Notes: generated by a model from the letters alone, not told the origin. Shown: positions 36,188 to 50,253, counted from the stretch's first letter. The stretch: DNA of 64,000 bases from Manduca sexta (GCF_014839805.1 NC_051138.1:17078020-17142019), one strand, 5' to 3'. A program made the numbers and translations.

Positions 36188-36529
36188 TAGCGGCGATAGC
36201 CTAGCATAGCGGCGATAGCCTAGTTGGTTGTGGAACGGACTGCCGAGACGAATGTCCGCGGGTTCAAATCCCAAGGGCACACACCTCTGACTTTTCTAAA
36301 ATCATGTGTGTATTCTTTGTGAACTTATCGTTCGATTTAACGGTGAAGGAAAACATCGTGAGGAAACCTGCACGTCTGAGAAGTTCTCTATAGGAATTTC
36401 GAAGGTGTGTGAAGTCTACCAACCCGCACTAGGCCAGCGTGGTGGACTAAGGCCTAATCCCTCTCAGCAGTAGAGGAGGTCCGTGCTCAGCAGTGGGCAA
36501 GTATATAATACAGGGCTGATATTATTATT
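36188..36529 (+). mobile_element. tRNA-derived SINE, full length with TSD
   Basis: The tRNA-like head has box A TAGCCTAGTTGG at 36216-36227 and box B GGTTCAAATCC at 36261-36271. The body contains the landmarks CACACACCTCTGACTTTTCT, AACGGTGAAGGAAAACATCG and GTGAAGTCTACCAACCCGCA, and it ends GGGCTGATATTATTATTATT. Flanking direct repeats ATTGCCAGCA (36178-36187) and ATTGCTAGCA (36530-36539) match at 9 of 10 positions. The first 19 bases of the head are duplicated in tandem (36185-36222), which is unusual. The body's CAGCAGTGGGCAAG resembles the RTE 3' end CAGCAGTGGACG, suggesting a LINE partner. Confidence 0.88.
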
Positions 36530-36539
36530 ATTGCTAGCA

Positions 36540-39500
36540 CAATTCCACGACTAAAATATTTAATTAGTAAAATTATTGGACTTGTATCTGCCACAAAATT
36601 CGATCGTAGATGACAAGCAGCAAAAGTGCTGTCACCTCGAGGCTCGGACATGCGTTACGCACTTCCTGCAATACGTAACTTAAGTTAATATAACTTCATA
36701 AATATGAAATAAAAGAGATTTACGTTACTTCACGCATAGAAAAAATAGTGTTTTTATTAAACTTAACGCGTATAGGCGATTTGAAGTTTTAATTTTACTT
36801 ATGTGGTTCACTGTACTTGCTACACAATAGGTGGCTATACTCAGACGGCAGTAGGTACCTACTTTTCCTCATGGCGTGCCGCACACAGGAGAGCGATAAC
36901 CGCCAATTGCTCGTTATGAGGTCTAAAAGAGGTTGGCTGACTAATTATATATGTCACGAAAACAAACTGAGTTTCATAAGCCCAGTTATGTTAAACAGTA
37001 TACCTACGCCATACCCTGACAAATTAAATGAAAAAAAAAAACCGTTATACGCAGTCTTTTAAATTTCACTTTATTGACATGTCGTGTTAGACATGACGTA
37101 TTTAAACCAGTGCGAACAAAAATCATTTACGCGTAGTGTATGAAAACGTCATAATTTTGTTAATTCCAAGTTTTGAGATTGTAGATGTTAATGGTAAATC
37201 CATAGTTTTTGAATATAATTGAATAAGCCGGATATTTTAAGGATTGGATCGCAGCGCTTAAGCTCCAGTGTAAGATAAGCCAGCCGAATTTATTTCGTCG
37301 GCTTTATCAAGCAATTAACAATATTCACCCCGGTTTAACCTCTTTGGTTGTAATATTGCGTCTGCGCATAAGTATTGTTAGTTTTAGACTATGACACGGT
37401 TTCTTATTTTAAGAAAAGTTAGGTTAGGTCAGGACTGCTTTACTCGATGTAAACATTTCTAGTGCTAAACGAACAATTTTATTAACATAGTGAAGGTCAC
37501 ACTTCATACAATTTTCATTGGAACGTGCTGCCGTCGCACCACTTGTGCACGTGATCGTTTGCGGATTACCATGGCTTATGGGTCCCCATTACTAATCACT
37601 CACAGTGTGCCTCGGCCCTTAAACAAAATAAGTCAAAGATGCGACATTACGAAAATATCCATAAGCCATTTTCAAAAAAAAATCATAAGACGCAGTCAAA
37701 ATTTTAGTAACAAATATTTCTTTAAAAAAGTTTTATGAAAGCGTTTATAATACAAACTCTATGCATATAAAATGGTAATTGTGTGTGTTTTTGAATTAAA
37801 TAACATTGTACAACAATTGAAAGGTCTAAATTAGGTTTAAAATGCGTATAATTTCTCCTATACACCTAGAAAGCTATGCGTGATTACTCATGTGTTCACA
37901 ATGGGCGGCTAATCCGCGCTGTCTGACGGACAGACAAACCGGCTGATTGCTTCTGAACATGATGCGTCTATTGAACTCCGCATTCACTTGTATTTTGATG
38001 TGTTAACTACGTCAACTACTGGATGAAAGGATCGTTTTGATTGGAGATGAGATAACGCGCACTATCAGTCACGGCGAGTTGTTACAGTCCATTACTTATC
38101 GCTGTAGCTATATTTACCTTGTGAGAAGGAAGGGGGGGTTCTTTGAATTAGACATGAAAACAGTTTAAATTTTCCATTATTAGTTCGTATTATTATTTCC
38201 ATTTCTGGACAGGTACTTAAATTGACTTAATGTCATTCCATTCAAAGGCTACACTGTCACAAAGGTCATAGGGAAATAATATTAAAGATAAAACGCACAT
38301 TTCTTTTTCTACCGCCAAATAGCGTACAAATACAGTCTTCTTGCGGTTAGGTCTTAATAACAGGAGTATTTGCTGGCCCTTAATGACTCAGAGTGACAAA
38401 CACAATGAATGCTGTGCAATACTTCGTCATTAGTGGACGTTGTTTCTGATTTTTATTCGTGACGCTTATCAGCAGGTGAGGGTCGTCAAGTTATTCACTT
38501 CGATAAAAATAATATCAATTGACGATAATATATATTTTTCTAGCAAAAAACGCACATATAGCATGACAATATATTTTTAAATGTTTTTTATAAAAATATC
38601 GATCAATCTCAAACGATAACATTGGCAATGATTGTGTTAATACTGTGCAAGCGAAAATATTTGCATGCAAAAGGGGTTTTGCAATTTTTTGTAAGTTATT
38701 AATTGATGTAAGTTATTTTAATAAGACCCATTATACGTCAAAATATATTAAACATAACTGGTGCAATACGTTAAACATACGTTTTTTTTTTCACATCGAT
38801 AATATTTTTTGTTCAATAAAAAAAGTGTAAGAGGCATTTTTTTTTATTAGTTTATCTATATTTATGATCTTGTTGAGAAAAAAAATGAGACTTCTTCTTT
38901 GTTATTATTGTACATTGTTTTTATTTTATTTCAGTGCCCCTGAGGGTTGTTTTCAAAAACGGTAAATTCAAAATAAAGTAGACACCATTAGTCATTTGTG
39001 ACCAAAATACTTTTTATCAATGTTAACAGTTGTATATTTTACCTGTTATCAACACATTACACATACAATATCAGCATTATGCTTGTCATTATATTTACAG
39101 TTTATCTATTAATGTACTAAAAAATTCTATTTACTTACGGTACGGAACATCTAAAAATATCGTATGTTTTAAAAATAATACAGATCTAAAAAAAATATCT
39201 TAGTGACGTAGGTAATCAGTGTTTTGTTGAAATAATCCATGAAGAAGAAAGAGAGTAATTCGTAATCACAAAGTACCCTTTCAGATTTTAAACATGGCAG
39301 TAAGTATATACCTTTTAATTGTAATATTACTTATCTTAATTTCGTCAATGGATTTTTAGACAATATCAGTTTTAACGCCTCATGTTCCGCAATATATTTT
39401 TTTTTATAATTGTGTTATTATATTTATTCTGCTAAACAAAGATAAAACTATGTAATAACCAAATAAAAATGATTATTTTAGCACGAATAAAGAACCCTAA

Positions 39501-39933
39501 AACTTAACCAATAGTGTTTGCACCATAAAACAACAATATTGTGTCCAAATACAATTATCATTATAAAACGATTAGTGGATAAATATGATACAAGCATCGA
39601 CTGCAATTTGCGCTGATTATACAAGGAAAATGTAATCAAAATGTAGAAAATTCGCATTTGTGTTTCAGACAAGTCTTTATCGGCGCTCGGCTGATGGCAA
39701 CACCAAAACTACGTGTTACAACACATTAGGATACTGCACTGTGCATCTCGGTTGAGCAATTAGGTCTTAACTCAATACTACAAATAAGGTTTATTATTCT
39801 TCGAACCTAAAGTGGTTGCATATTGTTAAGTGATGAGATAAAGCAATAGTTATAATTGTTAAAAAAAATATGATAAGGTGTGCACTTATAGAAGAAATAT
39901 AAATAAATAACAAAAATATAAATATAATTATAA
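36540..39933. other. AT-rich non-coding DNA
   Basis: Nothing recognised. The open frames at 36817, 37490 and 38645 are low-complexity or lack any recognisable domain. Confidence 0.45.
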
Positions 39934-39951
39934 TTATATATATATATATGT

Positions 39952-39994
<43 letters not shown>

Positions 39995-40002
39995 TACATA
40001 TA
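39934..40002. repeat. Compound (TA)n/(CA)n microsatellite
   Basis: Alternating TA tracts interrupted by GTACACACACA and ACACATATATACA. The Tyr-Ile open frames over it are spurious. Confidence 0.95.
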
Positions 40003-40129
40003 TTTAAAGTAGGCATTCATTTTATATATTTTTATCTTATGTGTACATTTAAATTAATTAAATATTAATTACATAAATATTTGTATACATCATTTAGTTA
40101 TATCTAATGTTGTATTTGCTTACCGCAAC

Positions 40130-40262
40130 AGGTTTGTTTGATGCACCTACTTTGTTCATCTCTGCTCCACCCTAAGGTTGACTGGGAGAGAATGCCTATG
40201 GCATTAAGTCCGCCTATGTACAAATTTTATTGTATATGAAGTGCAAATAAATAAATAAATAA
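40130..40262 (+). mobile_element. LINE 3'-UTR fragment, family C variant
   Basis: Contains TAAGGTTGACTGGGAGAGAA, TGCCTATGGCATTAAGTCCG, CCTATGTACAAATTTTATTG and an (AAAT)n tail. It shares the overall plan of the 23720 element. Confidence 0.68.
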
Positions 40263-43173
40263 TAAATATAGATTTAAATTAATAATTTAATAAAGATATT
40301 CTTTCATGTGCCTGTAGGTCCCTTGAGGGCGATCGATCGTGAAGCCTTCACGACAAGCGGGTGGGCAGGGTTTATACCGTGTTTGTTACGCCTGTCTATA
40401 CCTATCTACAGAATGATTAATGTGTAGTTGATTGGTGATGCGGGATTTACTTCTGTCCCCGGACTTTCCGATATTCAAATATTCATATATTTATTTGTAG
40501 CTAGATTAGGTATCTATCCGATAAGACGAAATATAAATTATCATTTAGCTAATATTATTAGACATTATTTTGTAAAATATGTTACTTTGACTGTAGCATG
40601 TAAAATAAAGAACAATGTTACCCTGGCGCCTAACATTACGTCAGTTTGTCTGGACGAACAAATAACCTCCGATCGCTGTCTGACTCTTTCCATGTCAAAC
40701 CACTGTTTTTCGCCACTCGGTACTAAGTATTGTTCGTAGTTTACAACAAGGACATTCGCTGATTACGTGTGTTGTGACCACCGATGATTTATGTTGTAGA
40801 TAGTATATATTCCGATTAATCCGACCCGTATCGCGGCGACGTGAGGCAAAACATAAACAAATAAGTCATAAATAACACTTATCAATCAAGGTGTCGAACA
40901 TAGTTACTAATTTAAATGTATTTTCTGCCATTCGCGGACAAGGAAATTACTATCTAGGTATTATAAGACATCCTTTGTTAGTGTCATGCTGTATGTTGAA
41001 GATGCTTGAAGAATTCCACATCCCCTGCCTGTCATATCATGGAATTAATATGAGTTATCAAGGCGTCGAGGGTCCAGTTCGAGCTCTTACAGTACCCTTA
41101 GTACTTTGTACCACTTCTTTTCTGCTTTATGACCTTCGGCATTGGCAGAGGTATGGTCACGTCAACCTGGATGCGATTGGCTCGGGACCGAAAAAGGTTG
41201 CAGGATATTAGAGAGGCCTATAACCAGCAGTGGAACCCTACAGGTTGCAGATGATAAGGATGATGATGATGGTCATGTCACTTGATCCTGCCAAGAGCAT
41301 ATAAACAGAAGCATTGGGTTTGAGATGTGCGTTTCACATTTTTATATTACTTGCAAATTGTCCCAGCCATCTGATGTCTCCTATCCGTGCGAAAGACTTG
41401 AGCCTAGAACGCGGTGAGTTCAACATAACCGTCCAGTCCTCTGGTAACGAGCGGAGGCGATAACTTGTTTTCCCCACAAAAACAAAACAGTGTTATAGTC
41501 AAGTCAGGATAATTAGAGCAGTGTCATGCAGTATACGTAAAGTTCTGATATTACCACTGTTAAAGGTAGACAGTGTCTTACCATTGATGTGGTCTACACG
41601 ATGTCTAGTTGTGCAATAAAGTATAGGAAGAGGTGTTTTTCTTAACCTGACATAGCGAAGCCTATCTACTACAATTAAATTTTTTAGATACGGAGTAATA
41701 TTTTATATTTATAGCTTTCCTGAGCATTTCAAGAGTAATTTATCCACAGGTTTTGAGTTGAAAATAAACCGGGATATTTTACCTGTACCTGTATGAATAT
41801 TAAAGGTAAAAAATTAATTGTTATTTTATTTAGTTATTAATCGAAATTGTAAACTGTACGGACACCCTAAATAATTCTAAATTTCGGGAGAATTATGTGT
41901 ATCTATTGCCCATAAAAACAGAATAAAAAAAAGATTGTGTTTTCTTGAATTTTGTCATCTGGTAACCCAACCGACGCCTGATGGTAAGTAAATGCCCTCT
42001 ACTAAAATATTAACAAGCGACATTTTACCTTTTGATAGTCTCGCAAATTATGACCTCTCGGTCTCGCAAATTACGCCAATAAATGATTTTGGTATTCTCT
42101 TTAAATGTTTATATTTATGTACTATTTATGTCTCCCAAAAGTATATAAATAAATAATGAGAGATGTACCATTATGGCGGGGTTTTCGCCATATATGCGTA
42201 CACTATGCAATTATAATAACTTTTATTTGTTGAGTGGACGTTATGCCATGTGCTTTATCAAAACGTAGCCCATATAATTGTAGAAACTATTATTGTATAA
42301 ATGATATTTTTAAAATATACCTAACAGTAAATAGTTGTAATAAAAGCAGGAAAATCCTGTGGAATTCCAAAACGATAACTGAAATATACTTAGTGTCGAA
42401 AATTATTAATTAGAGAGTAAGCGGATGCCCGACGTCTCGCTTTGATAATCCGTAATTAATATAAATGAGAAAGTATATTTTCCTTTTATGTTTCGATAAA
42501 TTTACAATACCTACCACTAAAAGGAATTTATGTTACAATATTGACATAATTAACGTTCACGTATTTCCTCATACTTATTTGATAATAATATACGTCAAAA
42601 AGATATAATTCGAGTTGTCGATTTCCATACATTATTACACGAATTGCTATGCAAAGTGTAAACGCGCGCAATATTCATGTTGCCGTGTTTTAGTTCGAAA
42701 TGTGCTCACCGGCGCGCTGTTTAAATTTCCATACAAAAACTAATCTAACATACACTGTAATATAATGCGTAAATTTGTCCTAGGAGTTATTTTTAAATAT
42801 AGATAGTGTATAAACAGTAGACTAAAAAAGACTCACCGCTGACAAATGTCTACCTCTGTGGATTTATTTCTGGTAAAATGTTCCATGGGAATGAAACCGC
42901 GGGTTAGAACTTTCTAGAAAAGTGTGGCAGCAAAGTGATTGTCACCTGTAGTATAACATCTTACGCTGATAGCGTATAAAGGGATATAAACGTGAAAAAT
43001 AAATATAATTTTGGTACATTGTCGGACAATATGCTAAGGTGGCTCGTTGCGGAGTCTGTTGGCGTATGCACATACACACAATAATCTAGGCAATACTCTA
43101 GTGAGCAAGGTCGTCATTACAGATACAGTTGAATCACATACTAACCTAATCGATAGATTGTGAAAATCATGAT
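40263..43173. other. Non-coding DNA with an RTE relic
   Basis: Contains the RTE 3' end at 41125 (listed). The open frames at 40428-40739 and 40891-41211 have no recognisable domain apart from the overlap with that relic. Otherwise AT-rich. Confidence 0.45.
41125..41276 (+). mobile_element. 5'-truncated RTE-type 3' end
   Basis: In one frame this reads TWMRLARDRKRLQDIREAY and then NQQW, matching the C-terminal end of the full-length element (RWMRAAQNR...EAYVQQW). A stop follows, then a GATGATAAGG(ATG)n tail. It is a short relic of a related RTE element, and it explains part of the open frame that otherwise looks like a gene at 40891-41211. Confidence 0.7.
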
Positions 43174-43428
43174 GTTTTTTTATTGCTTTGAATGACGAGA
43201 GGAGCTTGCCGTTCGCCTGATGGTATTGGAAATACGACCGTAAACAGAAGCAACATCATCCAACACCTTTAATTATAAAGCATTGTTCGATATTCCACTC
43301 CGCTCATCATCCTGAGATATGAAATGTTGAGTCTTATTATATCCAGTAGTTACACTGGCTACAATGTCCTTCAAGCCGGAATACAACCGTGTCCACACAC
43401 TGCTGCTTGGCGGCAGAAATAGACATAC
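43174..43428 (-). mobile_element. Family A, copy 4 (reverse, 5'-truncated)
   Basis: It begins on the plus strand with TTTTTTTATTGCTTTGAATG (the A-rich tail reversed) and runs to CTTGGCGGCAGAAATAGACA. The 5' GGTAGGTCTCTC part is missing. Confidence 0.78.
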
Positions 43429-46400
43429 TCATGTACTATTTTCGTTTCTTACTCTCAAGCACGCAGAGCCGCGAGTAACATCTAGCAAGATATATAAAGA
43501 TGTTGGAATAACCGATTACTTTGAACAATAAAACCATAACGGATCGCATTAAACGTTTGACAAGTGTTTAAAATGTTTCTCCGAATGCAGCGAGAGCCTT
43601 CATCGATGATGGATGATTAATGATGGAGTGCTAGCGACAGCCGAGCCGGACTGTCTGTTGTAGCGACTAGCGGGAACACAGGTAACCCACTTGTGGGACA
43701 AGTTGGGAGATAATGGCGGGATGCAAATGACTCGAAATGTTTGCCTTTTTTGTGGTATATTTCAGTTAAAAACGAAGGCGGCCTTGGAGGTGAACTGGGC
43801 AACCGCTAGAGGTCTCGCACGGTACCTTGGAGGACCTTTTTTACGGTAATACCGAAGAAACTGTTACAACAGGGAGCTTTTATTTTTCTCCGCCAGGGGT
43901 CTCCAGTCGTTTAGCCCCGCCACTGGTTATAACTTAAGTTCAACAAGTTCACAAATTTACAAGTCGGGCTATTTAAATGCTGCTAGTAATCCTACCTAAA
44001 ATGGAAGTAAGTTTTCTGAAATAGTGGTTTATGGAATAGAATATAAGCTAAGATATTTGGATGTTTCATAGTGCCATTTCCTACTTATAAAAATGATTTT
44101 TATATTTGTTTTTGCCGAATTCTGGAATGCCATAACATACGTTAATACAGGTTGATTGTTATAAATGGTTTAACTTATACATATAGTTATATCATATTTT
44201 AATTAATAAATTGCGATAATTATATACATTTGGCTATGTTTTTTAAAATCAAAATAAATTTGGATATATGTATAATACCATGCATTCGTTTTACATTCTT
44301 AATAGTCAAATTAATATACATGTATAAACGAGATTTTCCACGGAAACATGATTTTTCTTGTAAAACATTTTATTACATCCTTTAATAGAAATACAAAAGT
44401 ATTTAGTATAATCCATAACAAACATAATTTGATATTTCTCAGCGGCAGATGACAATATAACTTTATCGCTCGTCTTTCATTAATTACGCCATCCTGCAAT
44501 AAGTGAGAGATGGCATTAGAATGAATGTTAGCACGTTTGCGAAGTTCCATTGTGATCATTGAGAAATGTTTTTGTTGTCGGTAGCGGCGCGGTCGCCGGT
44601 CGCCAGTCGCGATCGATTGACACATTGTCGCCCTTTATCGGAGATCTTGACATTTTTATACCAGATTAAACAAGTTGATCACTTGATGGAAGTAATCACC
44701 AAAAAAAGGTTTTTTTAATTCAGGACCAGTATAACCACTGAAACCATTTAAGTGGTTAAAGACTCTCTTCAACTTCAGCCAATCAGCTTGTTACTTATCT
44801 GTTTATCGTAAGACAGTGGGTATACCCCGGTCCAGCTGACCTATTCGGACTGTAAACAAACTGACTCACCAACTATGTCTATTAAATGATAAAAAATGAT
44901 TTAATTATTTGTTTTGAATAATAACAGTAATGTGTACAGTATGTAAATATTAATTAAGGATTTCCCAACTATAAAATATTACTTACTTAAGATAAACAGA
45001 TTTAACGGGGTTTCCAAACTTATGACTCAGTAAAAATGTAATCTAAACTAATGTATAAAGTTGAAGAGGTTGTTTGAACTCGCTAATGTCTAGAAATACT
45101 ACACAGATTTTGTTTCTTTTTTCAGTACTAGTAAAGTACATTATTCTTAAATGCTACTTTTTATCTCAAAATGGTCATTAACGCGGATGAAGCCACGTAC
45201 TACACATAGTCTCATATATACACGAACTTTTACTCAGAGCTCTCTTTACATGATAATCTTACGAAAGGAAAGTAAACGAGTAAGCTTAGCAAATGATACT
45301 TATGGTCCTTGGGAAGTGTAGCTTCTATTCTTTCTCCACCTTCCCTTAGGTTCTAACATGGGGTTAGTACAACATTTGAAGCATGTTGCAGGAATGACTT
45401 AACCTATTTTTGACAACAGGAGGACAAATCATTTTCAGTATTGGTTCAGCAGTCCCAGAGATTAATTTCCAACCGAAAACGCAATATCACGAACTAGAAC
45501 AAATCGTCAATAATTAAATAAAAATTTAAGGAACCCACCACACAAAAAAAATCTCCGGGAAATAAAATATTTTTGTTTGTCCTTTAACTATGTTATAAGC
45601 GCCTAGTAATATTTTTACCGGAGCGTCGCGTAGTTAGTTCACGTAGCGAAGTTGGGTAGTACTAGTATGGCTTCCCCTAAAGTCTTAATATACTAAACTA
45701 AATCAATCTTAAAGAATGAAGTCACACAACCAGTAAGGAACTCGAATACAGAAGGTTTAAAACCAAAGAATTACGCTCAAACCAAAATAGACTAAAACAT
45801 TGTGTCACATTAATGATATTTAAATGATTGTTTTTATGAAGCAAATAGTTTGTTTTGATTGCATCCATTAGATCGTGTCGTGGGTCACGTAGGCCTCGGA
45901 CCCTAATGGCACCTGATCATCAATAATATGTAATTAATTTGATTTTAATGGTGCTGCGTAATGTGGTGAATCCGTGTGCCAAATCTGTTGGGTTTATTTA
46001 TGACAAGAGCAAGATAGTGTTTATTCATGTTGCTAATCAATATGCAAGCACAGTTGTGTTTCGGCGAAGGATAAGTAATCGTTATCCCTAAGTTTTTAGG
46101 AGAGGTTATAATAATTAAAATCCCTAATACTCACGGATTGTGTGTTGTACTGGAATCACCCGGCTTAACGACTGCCGAAGGAAAGTTGGGAGTGGACATC
46201 TGTTTGAAGGACGTTTAGGAGAAGGAATGGAAACCTTTTACGATGGACGGAGGGAAGAAGACCAATACTTCAGATGTCTAGCTCATATCAATCGTATATG
46301 AAGCTTAGTTATTGAAAGTTATAGGAAATACTGATACTGGTAAAAGGCAGTTGTAATCTACCGCTAGATGAGCGACGTCCTCTTGTCATGAAATAAAAAA

Positions 46401-47466
46401 AAGAAATAATATGCACGCATGCCTTTATTGCCTAAGGGGTAGACAGAGGACTACTCCTTCAGGGTAGCCCTCCGGCCAGGGCGCCCAGTTTACGCCATGT
46501 GTGTTTCGTCCCATGATGTGACAGGGGCGCGCCTATTGTGATATCGGGCACAAATTCCAGACGGGCTGATACTGAGGAGAAAACCCCAAATATCCCTGCT
46601 CAACTCGGGATTAGAACTATTAAACTTTCATCTCTGTGTGAACACTACTTTTTTCTGCATTAAACTAATCTTCAAAGGGTTTATTTTAGATAAAGAAAAA
46701 TGAATATTTAAATTGAAGTTAATGTATAACGTTTTGAAGTTTTTAATTAATTCGGATATTTTTATAGCTATTTAAAAAAAATATATTTGTATGTTTACTG
46801 TTCTGATAAAATAAGGACCTCATTCCTTAAAACAATTATCCAATCGATAAAAGCATTGAGTTTATGTTCATCATTTGTTGTATGTCAGATAGTATGTCTA
46901 TAAGTACAATTAGCTAAATTGTGCCCTTCGTGATAATGTTAAATAATATGGCGCAACATAAAAACAACAATATTACAATAATTACGCAATTGTTTTTATT
47001 GCTGTATGAATAACTACATTTACATAATCTCTCACGCCTTCAAAGTAAGCAAAAACAGAGCATGGTAAAATACTTTTGAATATGCAAAAATAAACATAAA
47101 TTATATCAGATACATATTCTAGTCCCAAATAACATGTTGAAGTAATGTTTAGATCAGTGATATTGAGGACTAAGACCCCTAGAACGCTCTTCCGTTTCCA
47201 ACTCTACATCATCGCCACAAAGCACATTGTCTAATAAGTTCATTTAATGAGTTCTTGTAGACAGCTCACGCCCAGGGTAAAGCTGTTTTTGAACGTAGTT
47301 ATAATAACCTGCTTAGTGCTTACGTATGTTACTGTAACCATGGGTATACTCTGGATAATGCGGTAGTTTATTCGCTCTATGACTTCAAACATTAATGTTG
47401 GCTTTTTCTTTGCTTTGTTGAGATTTTCGTAGTCAGTTATTAGTTTACTGGTGGTATTATCCATTT
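43429..47466. other. Non-coding DNA with a GC patch near 44580
   Basis: A short GC-rich patch at about 44580-44640 (GCGGCGCGGTCGCCGGTCGC) and a CG-containing segment near 45620-45660 stand out. The SINE at 46421 is listed. The 104-codon minus-strand frame at 44311-44625 lacks a recognisable domain. Confidence 0.4.
46421..46621 (-). mobile_element. SINE, third family, reverse
   Basis: On the plus strand it reads CGCCATGTGTGTTTCGTCCC, CATGATGTGACAGG, TATCGGGCACAAATTCCAGA and CCCAAATATCCCTG, the reverse complement of the third-family landmarks. It ends in the tRNA-like head region CAACTCGGGATTAGAAC. Confidence 0.68.
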
Positions 47467-47778
47467 ACTGGTGGTGGTAGGTCTCTCATATGTGACAGTT
47501 CCCCTGGGTAGGTACCACCGCAATGTCTATTTCTGCCGCCAACCAGCTGTGTAGTCACTAGTATGTTCCGGTTTGAAGGACATTGTAGCCAGTGTAACTA
47601 CTGAAAATAATAAGACTTAACATCTCACATCTTAGGATGACGAGCGCAGTGGAAATCCAAACAATACTTTGTAATTTAAGGTGTTAGATGGCGTTTCTAC
47701 TGTTTATGGGCGGTCGTATCGCTTACCATCAGCCGCAGGCGAACGGCAAGCTCATCTCGTCATTAAAGGCAATAAAGA
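47467..47778 (+). mobile_element. Family A, copy 5
   Basis: Starts ACTGGTGGTGGTAGGTCTC and ends AAAGGCAATAAAG. Internal landmarks TTCTGCCGCCAACCAG and GGGCGGTCGTATCGCTTACC are present. Confidence 0.8.
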
Positions 47779-48514
47779 AGTCACATTTGGTTTATTGAGT
47801 GTTTTATTATTTTTAGTATTGGAAGATGTCATTAGAATGACATTTTTTGCGATAACAAGATGTGATGACGTGCAGAAAATCAAAAAGCATATAGCATGTC
47901 CACAAAATCATTAAATAGACTACTATAATAATTGGTTTACGCGCTAATATACATATCACGGACATTGTTACGCCTGTTCCTGTACTGTAGTAATAAAAAC
48001 CAGGCACTAATAACTTCTGGAAGTAAAGTGTGAGTGCTCAGGATAACGCGTCGTCTTTGTGCCGGTAAGTAGGAAGCGTGGCGAGTACCCGAGTATTGAC
48101 AAGACGGGCACAGTTCTCAAGCAAAGCACTGTGCTTTATTAGGATGTGTTCACTTTAGGCGCAATTGTTAGCCGCCACTCTCGTATCGCATCCTCCGGGC
48201 TAGACAACGCTGCCGGTACTCAAACTTTGTATTATTTGGTACTATTTTATTAGCAATATGTATCTGTAATAATACCTTATGTTTACGCGAATATGAACAT
48301 TGAAATTAAACTTGCTTTCGAATTATATCATGGATTTTAATGTTTTAATTTTTTATGTTAGTATAATTGTAAAATGTATATAGATATTGTAAATTTAACT
48401 TTTCGGATGGCTAACACTTTAACTTAACCCGTGACTATGAAACCTGCAATTTGAAAAATTCGAAGAAATTTCAAATATAAAAAACGCAATAAAAACCGAA
48501 AACTGGTTTTATTT

Positions 48515-48550
48515 AACCGACTTCAAAAAAGGAGAAGGTTATCTACTACT
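48515..48550 (+). repeat. Fragment of an ACCGACTTCAAAAAAGGAG-type repeat
   Basis: ACCGACTTCAAAAAAGGAGA matches a repeat end that I recognise as frequent in Lepidoptera. A second, more diverged copy (ATCGACTTCAATAAGTGAGG) starts at about 49145. Confidence 0.5.
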
Positions 48551-49414
48551 TAAAATAAAACATTGTTTACGTACATTTGTCCATGTATTTATCTAGCTTA
48601 ACAACTAGCAATTTTAATTAGTTACTGATTCCAAAATTAGGAACCAGTATATAGGTAATGTTAAATTATTTTTTGCTTTTTGAAGCCGTTATGATTTTTT
48701 CCAATAGTATGTGGGCAAATGCTGATGTCTTTATGGTGTTGTTAGTTGTGACGATTTACAGCTTGTTGTAAGAATATTTTTTAGTTGCCTAAGAATTGAC
48801 ATTCTTGTGGAGGTTAACATCATATAAGTGGGCAGTCCCAAAAGTAATGCATCGTTAACACAACGGTATTGGCAGGACGACAATTGTTTTTCAGTCTACT
48901 CTAAAGTCTGAATACAGTCGACAGTAAGTCGCGGTTCATCTAAATAACAATGGCCACTGTTTAACATTTGTGTTTATCTCCATATTTTATTTCGTACAAC
49001 TATTTGTAAAGGTGTTTTGGTACAATTTCAGTACATGAGTACGTTTTGCGACGGAAATTGTAACCAATATTTTCTTTACAATATAAGTCAATACAGGCGT
49101 CAATATTGAGTGTGAAAGCATTCTTAATATTTCCTTGTTTTTAATCGACTTCAATAAGTGAGGAAGCTCTCAATGTACTATTTTTTCTGCGTTGGTGTTA
49201 CGCGATATCTTTGCTGGTTGTGAACTGATTTTAATTATTCCTCTATTTTTGCCGATTTTAATTATTCTCATTGTTCCATCCCGCAAACAATAACTAAAGT
49301 CTACTATCAGGTTACTTGCTTATTAATCTGCCTTAATTTTTGGTTACTTGCTTGTCTGTTTACTTATTTATTTTTACGAGATCGTGAATTTATATCTCAA
49401 TCGATATTATCTTG

Positions 49415-49655
49415 AAGCCCAAAGTTTGGGAAGCGCAGGCCCAAGACACAAAGGTATGTAGTGGCAGGACGTGCGCTACCAACAATGACATCATGGCGAT
49501 TACTGGACTATTGCGTCAACAAACACTACCGCTCTGGTGTGGGCCCATTTACCTTCCGAACGTTGTGAAACTCTTACTAGAACTCTTGCAGTCCGGGAGT
49601 CGGTCTGGCAGTGGCGAAGGGTGAAATTTTCGAGAAAGGAACCCGACACAACATA
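49415..49655. repeat. Probable interspersed repeat, class unknown
   Basis: A GC-elevated segment in AT-rich surroundings, ending GGCAGTGGCGAAGGGTGAAA, a motif I associate with a dispersed lepidopteran repeat. It gives a spurious 70-codon open frame. No tRNA head or inverted ends were seen. Confidence 0.4.
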
Positions 49656-50199
49656 TAATACCTATGCTATAAATGTAGTCTGCAAATTGTTCTAATGATA
49701 ATTAGATTTTACATAAAATACAAAAGGAAACGCGGCAAGAATTATACGGACCCTTAGCCACTGCTGTCTGGTGAGCTCTTTGACTATCTCTACTGACAAA
49801 TATATGTGATCCGGTTACAAGGATAGTTTTTATTGCGTGATCAATTTAATATTATAGAGTGAAGAACGCCGTACAGTTATATGTGTATTGAAGTTTTGGG
49901 TGGTATCCCACTGTCAAAAAAGTTGTGAAGGAAAATGTTTCACATTAACATGATCAACTGTTAGATGGGCTGTTAGTTGCATATTGTTAACGCGTACAAT
50001 AGGATCATTTCTATTGAAGGCGCAATACTTCCCGCGTGGTATGAATTTTTTTAAGAGTAGCGATAATCTTATTCATCTGGCGCTCTTGGTCGTAACCGTA
50101 ATTATAATTAAATAAGTATTATTTTATGGATAGGATTATGATTTATGTACGAATTCAAATTTCGAAAAAGAAAAAAAATTTTTTAGTTAAAAATAAAAA

Positions 50200-50216
50200 C
50201 GCCCCCGGGTGGGCTC

Positions 50217-50253
<37 letters not shown>

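Larger units (their letters stand above)
47779..50199. other. Non-coding DNA with repeat fragments
   Basis: Repeat fragments at 48515, 49145 and 49415 are noted above. The remainder is AT-rich and unassigned. Confidence 0.4.

Noticed and set aside
36188..36275. Possible tRNA gene at the start of the SINE
   Set aside because: Box A and box B are present but the acceptor stem does not close and a SINE body with TSD follows.
37410..37430. TTAGGTTAGG, possible insect telomeric repeat
   Set aside because: Only two units; no array.
40891..41211. 106-codon open frame
   Set aside because: Its 3' third overlaps an RTE relic that is best read in another frame, and the rest matches nothing I recognise.
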